From positions 1 to 64,000 of the forward strand of contig JAFZSL010000039.1 in NCBI GenBank assembly GCA_017619375.1: a stretch of 64,000 nt of DNA, read 5' to 3'. Source of the DNA: Prevotella sp. Lineage in GTDB: Bacteria; Bacteroidota; Bacteroidia; Bacteroidales; Bacteroidaceae. This document shows, one piece after another, positions 19,999 through 28,975 of this stretch (positions are counted from its first letter, which is position 1; each line of letters begins with the position of its first letter). The translations under genes were made by a program, and so were the position numbers. The notes below the pieces were generated by a model. The model was not told where the DNA came from. It made no database searches and saw nothing but the letters and a program-made list of their open reading frames with translations.

Positions 19999-20621
19999 AC
20001 TGGATTACAGCCCTTTTAGGCAACCTCACCTACCCCGCCATATTCCTACTCATGCTCTTGGAGAGCACCGTCGTCCCCGTACCATCCGAACTGGTGGTAT
20101 CCCCTGCGGCATACCATGCCGCAGGTGGTCACCTCAACGTGTGGTTGGTCATCCTCTTCGCCACTATCGGCGCCGACGTGGGCGCCAGCATCAACTACGT
20201 GGCAGGCTATTACCTGGGACGCCCCATCATCTACAAATTTGCCAACAGCCGCTTGGGACACCTGTGCCTGCTCAACCAGGAGAAGGTGGAGAAGAGTGAG
20301 AAATATTTCTACGACCACGGCGTGGCGGCCACCCTCACCGGCCGTCTCATCCCCGGCATCCGCCACCTCATATCCATCCCCGCCGGCCTCTCGAAGATGC
20401 CCTATCTGAAATTCCTGCTCTACACCACCATCGGCGCCGGAGCATGGCACAGCATCCTCGCCGGCCTGGGCTGGTATCTGCACTCCTTCGTGCCAGAGAA
20501 CGAACTCGACGAACGCCTGATGGAATATGGCGACTACATCAAATGGACCATCATCGGCCTGGTAGTCCTCGCCATTGCCTATTTCGCCATCAAGCATTAT
20601 TGGAAGAAGAGGAAGTCTTAG
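19995..20621 (+). CDS. DedA family inner membrane protein
   Basis: The start at 19995 (MNWITALLGNLTYPAIFLLM) is chosen because it overlaps the stop of the TPR gene as ATGA and begins directly at the family N-terminus; an in-frame upstream start at 19854 would add 47 unrelated residues. The 208-residue protein has four to five membrane segments and the DedA marks LLESTVVPVPSE (near 20-31) and FYDHGVAATLTGRLIPGIRHLISIPAG (near 100-126), including the essential arginines. DedA proteins are linked to lipid-carrier flipping and envelope proton homeostasis; the exact role here is not known. Confidence 0.9.
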   Translation: MNWITALLGNLTYPAIFLLMLLESTVVPVPSELVVSPAAYHAAGGHLNVWLVILFATIGADVGASINYVAGYYLGRPIIYKFANSRLGHLCLLNQEKVEKSEKYFYDHGVAATLTGRLIPGIRHLISIPAGLSKMPYLKFLLYTTIGAGAWHSILAGLGWYLHSFVPENELDERLMEYGDYIKWTIIGLVVLAIAYFAIKHYWKKRKS

Positions 20622-20663
20622 AAATCATAGAAACACTTGGAATCCCAGGGATACTATAATAGC
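20619..20663 (+). repeat. Degenerate 9-bp repeat remnant after the DedA gene
   Basis: CTTAGAAAT CATAGAAAC ACTTGGAAT CCCAGGGAT ACTATAATA holds a 9-nt phase directly past the stop codon. It resembles the array at 36715 but is decayed. Confidence 0.35.
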
Positions 20664-20665
20664 AA

Positions 20666-20709
20666 ATCCGCCTGACAACCAAAGGGTTGTCAGGCGGATG
20701 ATGTTTTTT
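20666..20709 (+). terminator. Rho-independent terminator of the glnS-TPR-dedA operon
   Basis: A 15-bp perfect stem (20666-20680 with 20685-20699), 4-nt loop, then T6 at 20704-20709. It lies between this operon and the convergent xylA and may serve both. Confidence 0.85.
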
Positions 20710-20732
20710 CCCGGAGGAGTGGCTATTCCTTT

Positions 20733-22052
20733 TTACTTGCAGTAGAGAGCCACGATGGTCTCGTATTTCTCCTGCTTGCCGGAAGTCTGCTTGGGCTCTC
20801 CCACCTTCTTGCCATACTCATAGACTTGCTCGAGGGAAAGTTTGCCATCTTCGAAGTCCTTGCCGATACCTTCGTCGAAGCTGGCGTAGCGAGCCTTCTT
20901 CATTGCGGGGAGTTCGCTCTCCTCAAGGATGGCGACAGCGTTCATGAAGGCGCGTGCCATGGCATCCATACCGCTGATGTGAGCGATGAAGAGGTCCTCG
21001 AGGTCGGTGGAGTTACGACGGATCTTGGCATCGAAGTTGGTGCCGCCATCCTTGAAGCCGCCATTGCGGATGATTTCCAACATGGCCTGGGTGAGTTCGT
21101 AGTTGTCGATGGGGAACTGGTCGGTATCCCAGCCATTCTGAGCGTCGCCACGGTTGGCGTCGATGGAACCCAGCATGCCAGCGTCCACTGCGCAAGCGAG
21201 TTCGTGCTCGAAGGTATGTCCGGCGAGAGTGGCGTGGTTGACCTCGATGTTCACCTTGAAGTCCTTGTCGAGGTTGTGAGCCTTGAGGAATCCGATGACA
21301 GTCTCTGTGTCGACATCATACTGGTGCTTTGAGGGCTCCATGGGTTTCGGCTCGATGAGGAAGGTGCCTTTGAATCCCTTTGCGCGGGCATAGTCGCGAG
21401 CCATGGTGAGCATGGTGGCCATATGCTCCTTTTCACGCTTCTGGTCGGTGTTGAGGAGGCTCATGTAGCCCTCGCGTCCGCCCCAGAACACATAGTTGGT
21501 GCCGCCCAGTTTGATGGTGGCGTCGATGGCGTTCTTGATTTGCACGATGGCGCGTGCCACGACGTCGAAGTCGGGATTGGTGGAAGCACCATTGGCATAG
21601 CGCTTGTTGCCGAAGACATTAGCAGTGCCCCAAAGCAGCTTGATGTTGGGGAATTGCTTCATCTTCTCCTGTGCATAGTCTGTGATAGCCTTCATGCGAG
21701 CCTCGTACTCTTCGATGGTTTCTCCTTCTTCAACGAGGTCAACGTCATGGAAGCAGTAGTATTCGATACCCAGCTTGTCCATGAATTCGAATCCGGCATC
21801 CATCTTGTCCTTTGCCCTCTGGACAGCGTCCTCAGCCTTGTCCCACTCATAGGAACGAGTCTGTCCGCCAAACTGGTCGGCAGAAGCTCCACCAAGGGTG
21901 TGCCACCATGCCATGGCGAATTTCATCCAGTCCTTCATTTTCTTTCCCATGACGACCTTCTCGGGCTCATAATAGTGGAAAGCCATTACGTTCTTGCTCT
22001 CTTTTCCTTCAAATGGAATTTTACCAGTGAAGGGAAAATACTCTTTTGCCAT
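20733..22052 (-). CDS. xylA: Xylose isomerase, class II
   Basis: Interconverts D-xylose and D-xylulose in the cytoplasm. At 439 residues it is the longer class II form. Family marks: the catalytic-base region EYYCFHDVDLVEEGET (near 100), LLWGTANVFGNKRYANGASTNPD (split here only by my reading, near 140-160), FLIEPKPMEPSKHQYDVD with a metal-binding Glu (near 235), NIEVNHATLAGHTFEHEL (near 270) and DANRGDAQNGWDTDQFP (near 300), which carries further metal ligands. It is 51 bp downstream of xylB on the same strand, so the kinase and isomerase form an operon. No xylose transporter or regulator is adjacent. Confidence 0.97.
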   Translation of the reverse strand: MAKEYFPFTGKIPFEGKESKNVMAFHYYEPEKVVMGKKMKDWMKFAMAWWHTLGGASADQFGGQTRSYEWDKAEDAVQRAKDKMDAGFEFMDKLGIEYYCFHDVDLVEEGETIEEYEARMKAITDYAQEKMKQFPNIKLLWGTANVFGNKRYANGASTNPDFDVVARAIVQIKNAIDATIKLGGTNYVFWGGREGYMSLLNTDQKREKEHMATMLTMARDYARAKGFKGTFLIEPKPMEPSKHQYDVDTETVIGFLKAHNLDKDFKVNIEVNHATLAGHTFEHELACAVDAGMLGSIDANRGDAQNGWDTDQFPIDNYELTQAMLEIIRNGGFKDGGTNFDAKIRRNSTDLEDLFIAHISGMDAMARAFMNAVAILEESELPAMKKARYASFDEGIGKDFEDGKLSLEQVYEYGKKVGEPKQTSGKQEKYETIVALYCK

Positions 22053-22103
22053 AATTAGATGTAAATTGTTTTTAGAATGTTGTTGATAATGGTTTAAAGT
22101 GTC

Positions 22104-23603
22104 TTATTTGTTGGCTATGACAGCCAGTCTGTCTTTCCATGCGGCGTAAGCCTGGAGGTATTCCTTGCGTCTTGCCTCGTCGGGCTCGATGACAGCGAGT
22201 TTCTTGAGAGAGGCGAAGGCCTCTTCGTTGTCCTTGTACAAGCCGCATCCCATTCCGGCACCCTTTGCAGCGCCCACGCTGCCGTCGGTTTCCAGGAGTT
22301 CGATGGTTGCTCCGCTGACTCCGGCGAGCGTGTCCCTGAATATGGGGCTGAGGAACATGTTGGCTTTTCCAGCGTGGATTTTGCGGATGTCCATTCCCAT
22401 CTGCTGCATGATTTCCATACCATAACAGAAGCTGAAGACGATGCCTTCCTGAGCAGCCCTCATGAGATGAGCCTTTCCGTGCTTGTTGAAGTTGACGCCC
22501 TGTATGGCACAGCCCACCTCCTTGTTCTCGAGGACGCGTTCCGCACCGTTTCCAAACGGTATGATGGTGACGCCCTCGCTTCCGATGGGCACTTTGGCCA
22601 TGAAGTCGTTCATGTCGGCGTAGGAGATGCCCTCTGGTGCGATGGTTCTTCTCACCCAAGCGTTGAGGATGCCGGTGCCGTTGATGCAGAGCAACACGCC
22701 GAGGCGGTCAAGCTGTTCGGTGTAGTTGACGTGTGCAAAGGTGTTGACGCGGCTCTTCTTGTCGTAGTTGATTTCACCCAGCACGCCATAGACCACGCCA
22801 GAGGTGCCTGCGGTGGATGCGATTTCACCTGGGTTGAAGACATTGAGTGAAAGGGCGTTGTTGGGTTGGTCGCCAGCACGGTATGAGATGGGGGTTCCCT
22901 CCTTGAGTCCCAACTCCTTGGCAGCCTGTGCACACACCTCGCTTTGGACGCTGAAGGTGGGCACGATGTCGGGAACGAGGCCGTTGTCGAACCCGAAATA
23001 GCGCATGAGGAAGTCGGCCACACGCTTCTCCTTGAAGTCCCAGAACATGCCCTCGCTGAGTCCGCTGATGGTGGTGTTGACCACTCCGCTGAGTCTCATG
23101 GCCAGGTAGTCTCCGGGCAGCATGAACTTATAAATCTTATCGAAGAGTTCAGGTTCGTTTTCCTTCACCCAGGCCAGTTTGGCAGCGGTGAAGTTTCCCG
23201 GGGAGTTGAGCAGGTGTCCCAGGCAGTTGTCTGCCCCGATTTCCTCGAAAGCCTTCTCTCCGTAGGGCACGGCCCTTGAGTCGCACCAGATGATGGAAGG
23301 CCTGAGCACTTGGAGGTCCTTGTCCACACAGACAAGTCCGTGCATCTGGTAAGAGATGCCAATGGCGATGATGTCCTCTCCTTTTGCTCCCGTGTCGGCC
23401 ATGATCTTCTGCAAACTGAGTTTGGCATAGTTCCACCACGACTCAGGCTCTTGTTCAGCCCAGCCAGCCTTTACGGCCTTGATGGGTGCTTCACTTTCCG
23501 GGAAAAACGCTGATGCAGCACATGCTCCGCTGTCTGCATCCACAAGCGATGCCTTGACAGAACTGCTGCCGACATCGAAACCTAAAAGATATCTTTTTGA
23601 CAT
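22104..23603 (-). CDS. xylB: Xylulokinase
   Basis: Phosphorylates D-xylulose to xylulose 5-phosphate, feeding the pentose phosphate pathway. The 499-residue FGGY-family kinase shows the N-terminal phosphate loop GFDVGSSSVKASLVD (near 9-23), GISYQMHGLVCVD (near 77), the SLSEGMFWD-like segment, and the C-terminal ATPase core (STAGTSGVVYGV near 263 and TDGSVGAAKGAGMGCGLY near 440). Length is usual. It is the first gene of xylB-xylA. A -7 box, TATCTTTG, lies at 23659-23666 without a well-spaced TTTG, so an activator may be needed. Confidence 0.95.
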   Translation of the reverse strand: MSKRYLLGFDVGSSSVKASLVDADSGACAASAFFPESEAPIKAVKAGWAEQEPESWWNYAKLSLQKIMADTGAKGEDIIAIGISYQMHGLVCVDKDLQVLRPSIIWCDSRAVPYGEKAFEEIGADNCLGHLLNSPGNFTAAKLAWVKENEPELFDKIYKFMLPGDYLAMRLSGVVNTTISGLSEGMFWDFKEKRVADFLMRYFGFDNGLVPDIVPTFSVQSEVCAQAAKELGLKEGTPISYRAGDQPNNALSLNVFNPGEIASTAGTSGVVYGVLGEINYDKKSRVNTFAHVNYTEQLDRLGVLLCINGTGILNAWVRRTIAPEGISYADMNDFMAKVPIGSEGVTIIPFGNGAERVLENKEVGCAIQGVNFNKHGKAHLMRAAQEGIVFSFCYGMEIMQQMGMDIRKIHAGKANMFLSPIFRDTLAGVSGATIELLETDGSVGAAKGAGMGCGLYKDNEEAFASLKKLAVIEPDEARRKEYLQAYAAWKDRLAVIANK

Positions 23604-23658
23604 AGTATGGATGATTAAGCTCTAAAACCCGTATTAGGCATAGTTGATATAGTTGTTG

Positions 23659-23666
23659 CAAAGATA
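23659..23666 (-). promoter_or_regulatory. Likely -7 box of the xylB-xylA operon
   Basis: TATCTTTG on the minus strand, 56 bp before the xylB start. The nearest TTTG boxes are at 12 and 29 nt, outside the normal 19-21. Confidence 0.45.
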
Positions 23667-23731
23667 GTGATTATTTCGCAAAGTGATTAAAAAATCAAAG
23701 GAAAAAAGCCTTGTCTTTTACATAAAAAATG

Positions 23732-23739
23732 TAAATTTG
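23732..23739 (+). promoter_or_regulatory. Likely -7 box of the TPR-like gene at 23770
   Basis: TAAATTTG, 30 bp before the ATG. A TTG at 23711-23713 sits at an 18-nt spacing, slightly short. Confidence 0.45.
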
Positions 23740-23769
23740 CAACATTTGACAAAATACCGAAAAACAGCC

Positions 23770-24726
23770 ATGGAAGTGAAAGATGTTTTTGAACTGCGCA
23801 AGCAGGGGAAGTTGGAAGAGGCCTATGCCGCCATCCGTCCGATGTATGCTGTCCACAAGGGAAAATACACGACATTAGCCATGTTTTGGACAGCAAGCGA
23901 CATCCTTAAAAAGCGTTTGGACGAGCAACGCGGCGAGGAAGCCTGCAAGATTTTCGAAGCACTGCTTCGCGTCCTGCCCTCCATCGACGACCGCGACGGG
24001 AAGGGCCATGCCGCCGTCATGTCAGCCGCCGTGCGCCTGGGACGTGAGTGCAAAACTTTCAGCATCATCGATTTCTTGGAGTCTTACGGCATGGAGCACC
24101 TCACCGAGGCCGACTGGCAAGCCGTGACACCCACTGTCAACGAAGGCGAGTCCCCGGCGAAGCGCTTCCCCCTTCCCTCCACCGCCATGCGGATGCTCAC
24201 GCTGGCCTTCCATGAAATCCAAGACGAACCATCAGTCGACCGTGCGCTGAAAGTGACGCCCTTGTTGCAAGAGGCCTTGAAACGCCAGCCTTACAACAAG
24301 AACGCTCAGCGCTACATGGCCATCGTCTACGGCATCATGGGAGAGCGCGAAAAGGCCATCGCCATCTACAAGCGCCTACTCTCACGTTGCCACGACAGTT
24401 GGCTCTACGCCGAACTATCCGCGCTGACGGAGGACGACGGCGAACGTGCCGCCCTGATGTGCCAGGCCATCACCCACCAACGCCAAGAGCAATTCCGCTC
24501 AGGCTACCATCTGCAATTGGCACAACTGCTCCTGGGGCGCGACAACAGCCGCGCCGCCTACGAATTGGAGCGTTGCATCGCCATCCGACAAAAGCAAGGG
24601 TTCCACAACACCCGCGAAATCAACGATTTGCAGAAAGCCTTGGCTGGAGTGCAGCCGGTGAGCGCAGTAAGCCAACAAGACTTCTATCGCCGCATGGCCC
24701 AAAAATACATCAACCCAAATGGATAA
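23770..24726 (+). CDS. TPR-like cytoplasmic protein
   Basis: The ATG at 23770 is preferred over the in-frame 23683 because the promoter -7 box (23732-23739) lies between them. The 318-residue product (MEVKDVFELRKQGKLEEAYA) starts with a TPR-type helical pair. Further helical repeats appear at about 175-270 (ALKVTPLLQEALKRQPYNKNAQRYMAIVYGI, split, and KAIAIYKRLLSRCHDSWLYAEL). No signal peptide or enzyme motif. Function unknown; similar proteins are often annotated as hypothetical in this family of bacteria. It ends just before the palindromic repeat array. Confidence 0.75.
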   Translation: MEVKDVFELRKQGKLEEAYAAIRPMYAVHKGKYTTLAMFWTASDILKKRLDEQRGEEACKIFEALLRVLPSIDDRDGKGHAAVMSAAVRLGRECKTFSIIDFLESYGMEHLTEADWQAVTPTVNEGESPAKRFPLPSTAMRMLTLAFHEIQDEPSVDRALKVTPLLQEALKRQPYNKNAQRYMAIVYGIMGEREKAIAIYKRLLSRCHDSWLYAELSALTEDDGERAALMCQAITHQRQEQFRSGYHLQLAQLLLGRDNSRAAYELERCIAIRQKQGFHNTREINDLQKALAGVQPVSAVSQQDFYRRMAQKYINPNG

Positions 24727-24733
24727 AAAACAT

Positions 24734-24954
24734 CCAACCCCGAAGGGGTGACATAATACAGACGGGGGTGTCAACCCCCGGTATAAAAGCACAAAGCACC
24801 CCAACCCCGAAGGGGTGACAGAACACAGACGGGGGTGTCAACCCCCGGTATAAAAGCACAAAGCACCCCAACCCCGAAGGGGTGACAGAACACAGACGGG
24901 GGTGTCAACCCCCGGTATAAAAGCACAAAGCACCCCAACCCCGAAGGGGTGACA
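24734..24954 (+). repeat. Tandem array of 67-bp units, each with two palindromes (3 copies plus a partial fourth)
   Basis: Units start at 24734, 24801, 24868 and 24935 (the last stops after 20 nt). Copies 2 and 3 are identical; copy 1 differs at two positions in the compared core. Each has ACCCCGAAGGGGT (5-bp stem, GAA loop) and CGGGGGTGTCAACCCCCG (7-bp stem, GTCA loop), joined by a short AT-richer stretch with GTATAAAAGCACAAAG. A lone copy lies at 10176-10223. It is not a CRISPR: there are no variable spacers. Confidence 0.9.
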
Positions 24955-24971
24955 TCACGAAAAACGCCATC

Positions 24972-25006
24972 AAAAAAGGCTGGCGCCATAGACGCCAGCC
25001 TTTTTT
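24972..25006. terminator. Bidirectional rho-independent terminator
   Basis: Perfect 14-bp arms AAAAAAGGCTGGCG (24972-24985) and its complement (24993-25006), with A6 and T6 tails on either side. It can end the + gene at 23770-24726 and the - gene at 25024-25314. Confidence 0.85.
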
Positions 25007-25023
25007 GTGTATTTAAAAAGAGA

Positions 25024-25314
25024 TTAAGCGAGTGTGAAGAGTGCGTTATCCTCTTTGATTTTGCCCTCTTTGAAGAGCCAACCCATACCAAGAAGAGTCT
25101 CCTCTTCGCTGATCTTGGCGGCCTTTGCAATCTGCTTCACTGTCAAAGCCTTCTCGGCTGCGAACAATGCCTGATAAACGTCACCAGCCTTGAAACCCAC
25201 GGTCTCAGCATTGATGACCACTTCTACTTTCTTTGCAGCAGTCTTCTTGGTGGCTGCTTTCTTCACTGTGGTAGCCTTCTCAGCGGCTGCCTTTGTAGTT
25301 TTCTTTTCTGCCAT
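25024..25314 (-). CDS. Winged-helix domain protein with a Lys/Ala-rich histone-like N-terminus
   Basis: The 96-residue product has a basic, low-complexity head of about 30 residues (MAEKKTTKAAAEKATTVKKA, then more KK/AA runs) and a domain (about 35-96) with GFKAGDVYQALFAAEKALTV, KQIAKAAKISEEETLLGMGWL and KEGKIKEDNALFTL. That domain matches the DUF2582-type winged helix found in Bacteroidetes. Nucleic acid binding is likely from the basic head and the fold, but not shown. A -7 box, TAATTTTG, lies at 25375-25382. Confidence 0.8.
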   Translation of the reverse strand: MAEKKTTKAAAEKATTVKKAATKKTAAKKVEVVINAETVGFKAGDVYQALFAAEKALTVKQIAKAAKISEEETLLGMGWLFKEGKIKEDNALFTLA

Positions 25315-25374
25315 GATTTAGTTAAAACAAAAAATATTTGGTGAACTAATTTTACCAATCTTTTAAATTCGCTG

Positions 25375-25382
25375 CAAAATTA
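25375..25382 (-). promoter_or_regulatory. Likely -7 box of the winged-helix gene
   Basis: TAATTTTG on the minus strand, 60 bp before the start codon; no spaced TTTG found. Confidence 0.4.
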
Positions 25383-25516
25383 CACCTTTTATTTCATCCG
25401 AACTAATTTTCAGCGAAAAATCTGACACAAGAAAGCCTTAAAATGTTCATTTTCACGCATTTCTTGATTTATGTCAATTATTTTTCGCCTAACAACGGCT
25501 TCAAAGACGTGACATA

Positions 25517-25536
25517 TCACCATGTTTTCATGGTGA
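25517..25536. repeat. Small inverted repeat downstream of aspS
   Basis: TCACCATG TTTT CATGGTGA, a perfect 8-bp stem with a T4 loop, 77 bp past the aspS stop. No adjoining T run, so it is not a typical terminator. The rest of 25383-25612 shows nothing recognisable. Confidence 0.4.
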
Positions 25537-25612
25537 CATGGCCACGACCTCAACAAAGGGAGAAGGAATCCGACAGGCAGCCAAAAACACCTGTCAGCAG
25601 AGGACGGCCCCC

Positions 25613-27373
25613 TTACTCCTCACGCAATTCAACTTTGATTTGGAGTTCCTCAAGTTGCTTGGGATCCAATTCCGATGGAGCGTCGAGCATGACATCCCTG
25701 CCACTGTTGTTCTTGGGGAATGCGATACAGTCGCGGATGCTGTCAAGCCCTGCGAAGATGGCCACGAAGCGGTCGAGACCGAAAGCCAGTCCGGCATGTG
25801 GCGGTGCGCCATACTTGAAAGCGTTGATGAGGAAGCCGAACTGTGCCATCGCCCTTTCAGGTGTGAAGCCAAGGATGTCGAACATTTTAGCCTGCAGTTT
25901 CCCATCGTGTATACGCAGACTACCGCCACCGACCTCTATGCCGTTGCACACGAAGTCGTAAGCCTTCGCCCTGACCCGCTCAGGATGTTCCTCGAGCAAA
26001 GGAATGTCGTCGGGGTTGGGCATGGTGAAGGGATGGTGTGTGGCCATGAGCCTCTGCTCCTCGTCGCTCCACTCAAAGAGCGGGAAGTCGATGATCCACA
26101 AGCATTCGAAGCGGTTCTTGTCACGCAGTCCGAGACGGTCTCCCATTTCCAATCGCAAAGTGCATAGTTGCACCCTCGTCTTGTTGGCGTTGTCGCCGCT
26201 GAGGATGAGGACGAGGTCGCCGTCTGCAGCCCCCATTTTCTCCTTGAGGGCCAAGAGCGTCTCCTGAGAGTAGAACTTGTCGACGCTGCTCTTGATGGTG
26301 CCATCCGAGTTGTATTTCACAGACACCAAGCCTTTTGCGCCCACTTGCGGACGTTTGACAAAGTCGGTGAGTTGGTCGAGTTGCTTCCTGGTGTATGAGG
26401 CGCAACCCGGCACGCAAATGCCTCCAATGTATGCCGCCTGGTCGAAGACGGGGAAGTTGCCATTTTTCATCACGTCCATCAGTTCGACAAACTCCATGCC
26501 GAATCTCAGGTCGGGTTTGTCGCTGCCGAAACGTCTCATGGCCTCATGCCAAGGCATCTGCTGCAGTTTGTCGGGCAACGACACTCCTAACAGTTCCTTG
26601 AAGAGATGGCGGCACATGTCCTCGAAGAGGGAGATGACATCCTCCTGGTCGACAAAACTCATCTCGCAATCGATTTGCGTGAACTCCGGTTGCCTGTCGG
26701 CCCTGAGGTCCTCGTCGCGGAAGCACTTGGCGATTTGGAAATAACGGTCGAATCCGCTCACCATGAGGAGTTGCTTGAGGGTTTGCGGACTTTGTGGCAG
26801 AGCGTAGAACTGCCCCGGGTTCATGCGTGAGGGGACGACGAAATCCCTTGCACCCTCGGGTGTGGAACCGATGAGGATGGGGGTCTCCACCTCGATGAAA
26901 TCCTTGGAGTCGAGGAAGTTTCGTATGGCAATGGTCATCTTGTGCCTGAGTTCGAGGTTTTTCCTGACGGGGTTTCTTCTGAGGTCAAGATACCTGTACT
27001 TCATCCTGATGTCATCCCCACCATCGGTGTTGTCCTCTATGGTGAAAGGCGGCGTGACGCTTTCGCTGAGCACGTTCAGTTTGTCAACGATGATTTCGAT
27101 GTCTCCCGTGGGCATCTTCGGATTCTTGCTTTGTCGCTCCCTGACAGTTCCAGTAGCCTGTACGCAGAACTCTCGCCCCAACTTGTTGGCCAGGTCGAAA
27201 AGTTCGCTGTCCGTCTCATCATTGAACACCAGTTGGGTGATGCCATACCTGTCTCTCAGGTCGATAAACGTCATTGCACCCATTTTCCTGCTGCGCTGCA
27301 CCCATCCGGCCAATGTGACTTCGCGGCCGGCATCGGAAAGCCTCAACTCTCCACAAGTATTCGTCCTATACAT
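25613..27373 (-). CDS. aspS: Aspartyl-tRNA synthetase, bacterial type
   Basis: Charges tRNA-Asp (class IIb). The 586-residue protein has the N-terminal OB anticodon-binding domain ([34 protein letters not shown]), class II motif 2 ([20 protein letters not shown] near 210-230), the bacterial GAD insertion (about 300-410) and motif 3 ([13 protein letters not shown] near 530). The length and insert identify the bacterial form and not the archaeal type. It is transcribed alone, from a promoter at 27414-27444. Confidence 0.96.
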   Translation of the reverse strand: MYRTNTCGELRLSDAGREVTLAGWVQRSRKMGAMTFIDLRDRYGITQLVFNDETDSELFDLANKLGREFCVQATGTVRERQSKNPKMPTGDIEIIVDKLNVLSESVTPPFTIEDNTDGGDDIRMKYRYLDLRRNPVRKNLELRHKMTIAIRNFLDSKDFIEVETPILIGSTPEGARDFVVPSRMNPGQFYALPQSPQTLKQLLMVSGFDRYFQIAKCFRDEDLRADRQPEFTQIDCEMSFVDQEDVISLFEDMCRHLFKELLGVSLPDKLQQMPWHEAMRRFGSDKPDLRFGMEFVELMDVMKNGNFPVFDQAAYIGGICVPGCASYTRKQLDQLTDFVKRPQVGAKGLVSVKYNSDGTIKSSVDKFYSQETLLALKEKMGAADGDLVLILSGDNANKTRVQLCTLRLEMGDRLGLRDKNRFECLWIIDFPLFEWSDEEQRLMATHHPFTMPNPDDIPLLEEHPERVRAKAYDFVCNGIEVGGGSLRIHDGKLQAKMFDILGFTPERAMAQFGFLINAFKYGAPPHAGLAFGLDRFVAIFAGLDSIRDCIAFPKNNSGRDVMLDAPSELDPKQLEELQIKVELREE

Positions 27374-27413
27374 TATAATAAAATATGTTGTTTGTTTACT
27401 TGCATATAATTTG

Positions 27414-27444
27414 CAAAATTAGCCATTATTTTGCAAACGCCAAA
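27414..27444 (-). promoter_or_regulatory. Promoter of aspS
   Basis: On the minus strand TTTG (27441-27444), a 19-nt spacer and TAATTTTG (27414-27421), 40 bp before the start codon. Confidence 0.65.
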
Positions 27445-27539
27445 GGAAACGACTTGTTTTTTTGTGGAAGGACAATCAAAAGGGCAAAAGGGCAACGCAA
27501 TCATGGCAGCGCTACAGCCCATGCTGCTTATCACGGAAA

Positions 27540-27565
27540 GAGGCCCGGCATGACTGCCGGGCCTC
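27540..27565 (-). terminator. Terminator after the TrpB2-type gene
   Basis: GAGGCCCGGCA (27540-27550), TGAC loop, TGCCGGGCCTC (27555-27565): an 11-bp GC-rich perfect stem. On the minus strand it is followed only by CTTTCC, so the T tail is short. Confidence 0.6.
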
Positions 27566-27610
27566 TCCCCATATGTTTTTGCCTAAAGACCTTAAGAGTC
27601 CTTGGAGCCT

Positions 27611-28975
27611 TTACACCAGATGTGGCAAATCCGTCATCCCCTTGGCGAGTTCTTCGTCGGAGAGGTCGTAGTTGCGGAGGTCGCCATTGATGTATTGGTC
27701 GTATGCGGTCATGTCGATTAGTCCGTGTCCGCTGAGGTTGAAGAGGATGACCTTTTCCTCACCTGTTTCCTTGCATTTAAGAGCCTCCCTGATGGTGGCA
27801 GCGATGGCGTGGCAGCTCTCCGGTGCGGGGATGATGCCTTCGGTCCTGCTGAAGAGGATGCCGGCCTCGAATGTTTCGAGTTGCGGGATGTCCACACCCT
27901 TCATGTATCCATCCTTGAGCAACTGGCTGACAATCATTCCAGCCCCGTGGTATCTCAGGCCTCCTGCGTGGATGTTGGCAGGTTTGAAGTTGTGTCCGAG
28001 AGTGAACATGGGAAGCAGCGGCGTGTATCCAGCCTCGTCTCCGAAGTCATAGTCGAAGGTTCCCTTGGTGAGTTTCGGGCAGCTGGCAGGTTCTGCTGCA
28101 ATGAATTCGGTATTCCTCTCCCCGGTGAAATTATGTCTCATGAAGGGGAATGCGATACCGCCGAAGTTGGACCCGCCTCCAAAGCAAGCGATGACCATGT
28201 CGGGATACTCCCCGGCCATCTGCATCTGCAGTTCTGCCTCAAGTCCGATGATGGACTGATGGAGTGACACGTGGTTGAGCACGGAGCCGAGGGTGTATTT
28301 GCAGTTGGGCGTGGTGGTGGCCAGCTCCACAGCCTCAGAGATGGCTGTTCCGAGCGAACCCATGTGCGTGGGCTCCTTGGTGATGATGTCCTTGCCCGCC
28401 CTGGTCGACATGGATGGCGACCCTTCGACAGTAGCGCCGAAGGTGCGCATGATGGACGACCTGTAGGGTTTCTGCTGCATGGAGATTTTCACTTGATAGA
28501 CAGCGGTTTCCAACCCGAAGACCTTTGCTGCGTAGCTGAGTGCCGCGCCCCATTGTCCGGCACCGGTCTCGGTGGTGACGTTGGTGACGCCCTCTTGCTT
28601 GCAGTAGTAGCACTGCGGCAGTGCGGAGTTGATTTTATGAGACCCGAGCGGGTTGACACTCTCGTTCTTGAAATAGATGTGTGCCGGGGTGCCCAGGGCC
28701 TCCTCCAAGGCGTATGCCCTGACGAGCGGTGTAGCCCTGTAGTACTTGTACATTTCCAACACCGGCTCCGGAATGTCTATCCACGCATGCTCGGTGTCGA
28801 GTTCCTGCTTGGAGCACTCCAGGCTGAAGATGTGCGCCAGGTCCTCGGCGCTGAGAGGCTGCTTGGTTCCGGGGTGAAGTGGCGGCAGCGGCTTGTTGGG
28901 CATTTCCGCTTGGATGTTGTACCACTTTGTTGGAATCTCACTCTCTTGAAGGATGAATCTTTTCTGTCGTTTCAT
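27611..28975 (-). CDS. trpB: TrpB2-type tryptophan synthase beta chain (PLP enzyme)
   Basis: TrpB joins indole and serine to make tryptophan using pyridoxal phosphate. The 454-residue product is of the longer TrpB2 type: an N-terminal extension (FILQESEIPTKWYNIQAE), the PLP-lysine segment NPLGSHKINSALPQ (near 112-120), the TTETGAGQWGAAL loop and the phosphate cup CFGGGSNFGGIAFP (near 270). It stands alone; no trpA or other trp gene is near. TrpB2 enzymes often work without TrpA, perhaps salvaging free indole, so its role in main tryptophan synthesis is uncertain. Confidence 0.9.
   Translation of the reverse strand: MKRQKRFILQESEIPTKWYNIQAEMPNKPLPPLHPGTKQPLSAEDLAHIFSLECSKQELDTEHAWIDIPEPVLEMYKYYRATPLVRAYALEEALGTPAHIYFKNESVNPLGSHKINSALPQCYYCKQEGVTNVTTETGAGQWGAALSYAAKVFGLETAVYQVKISMQQKPYRSSIMRTFGATVEGSPSMSTRAGKDIITKEPTHMGSLGTAISEAVELATTTPNCKYTLGSVLNHVSLHQSIIGLEAELQMQMAGEYPDMVIACFGGGSNFGGIAFPFMRHNFTGERNTEFIAAEPASCPKLTKGTFDYDFGDEAGYTPLLPMFTLGHNFKPANIHAGGLRYHGAGMIVSQLLKDGYMKGVDIPQLETFEAGILFSRTEGIIPAPESCHAIAATIREALKCKETGEEKVILFNLSGHGLIDMTAYDQYINGDLRNYDLSDEELAKGMTDLPHLV

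Noticed and set aside
24734-24954. Regularly spaced palindromic repeats suggesting a CRISPR array
   Set aside because: The 67-bp units are tandem and essentially identical throughout, with no variable spacers, and no cas gene is present.
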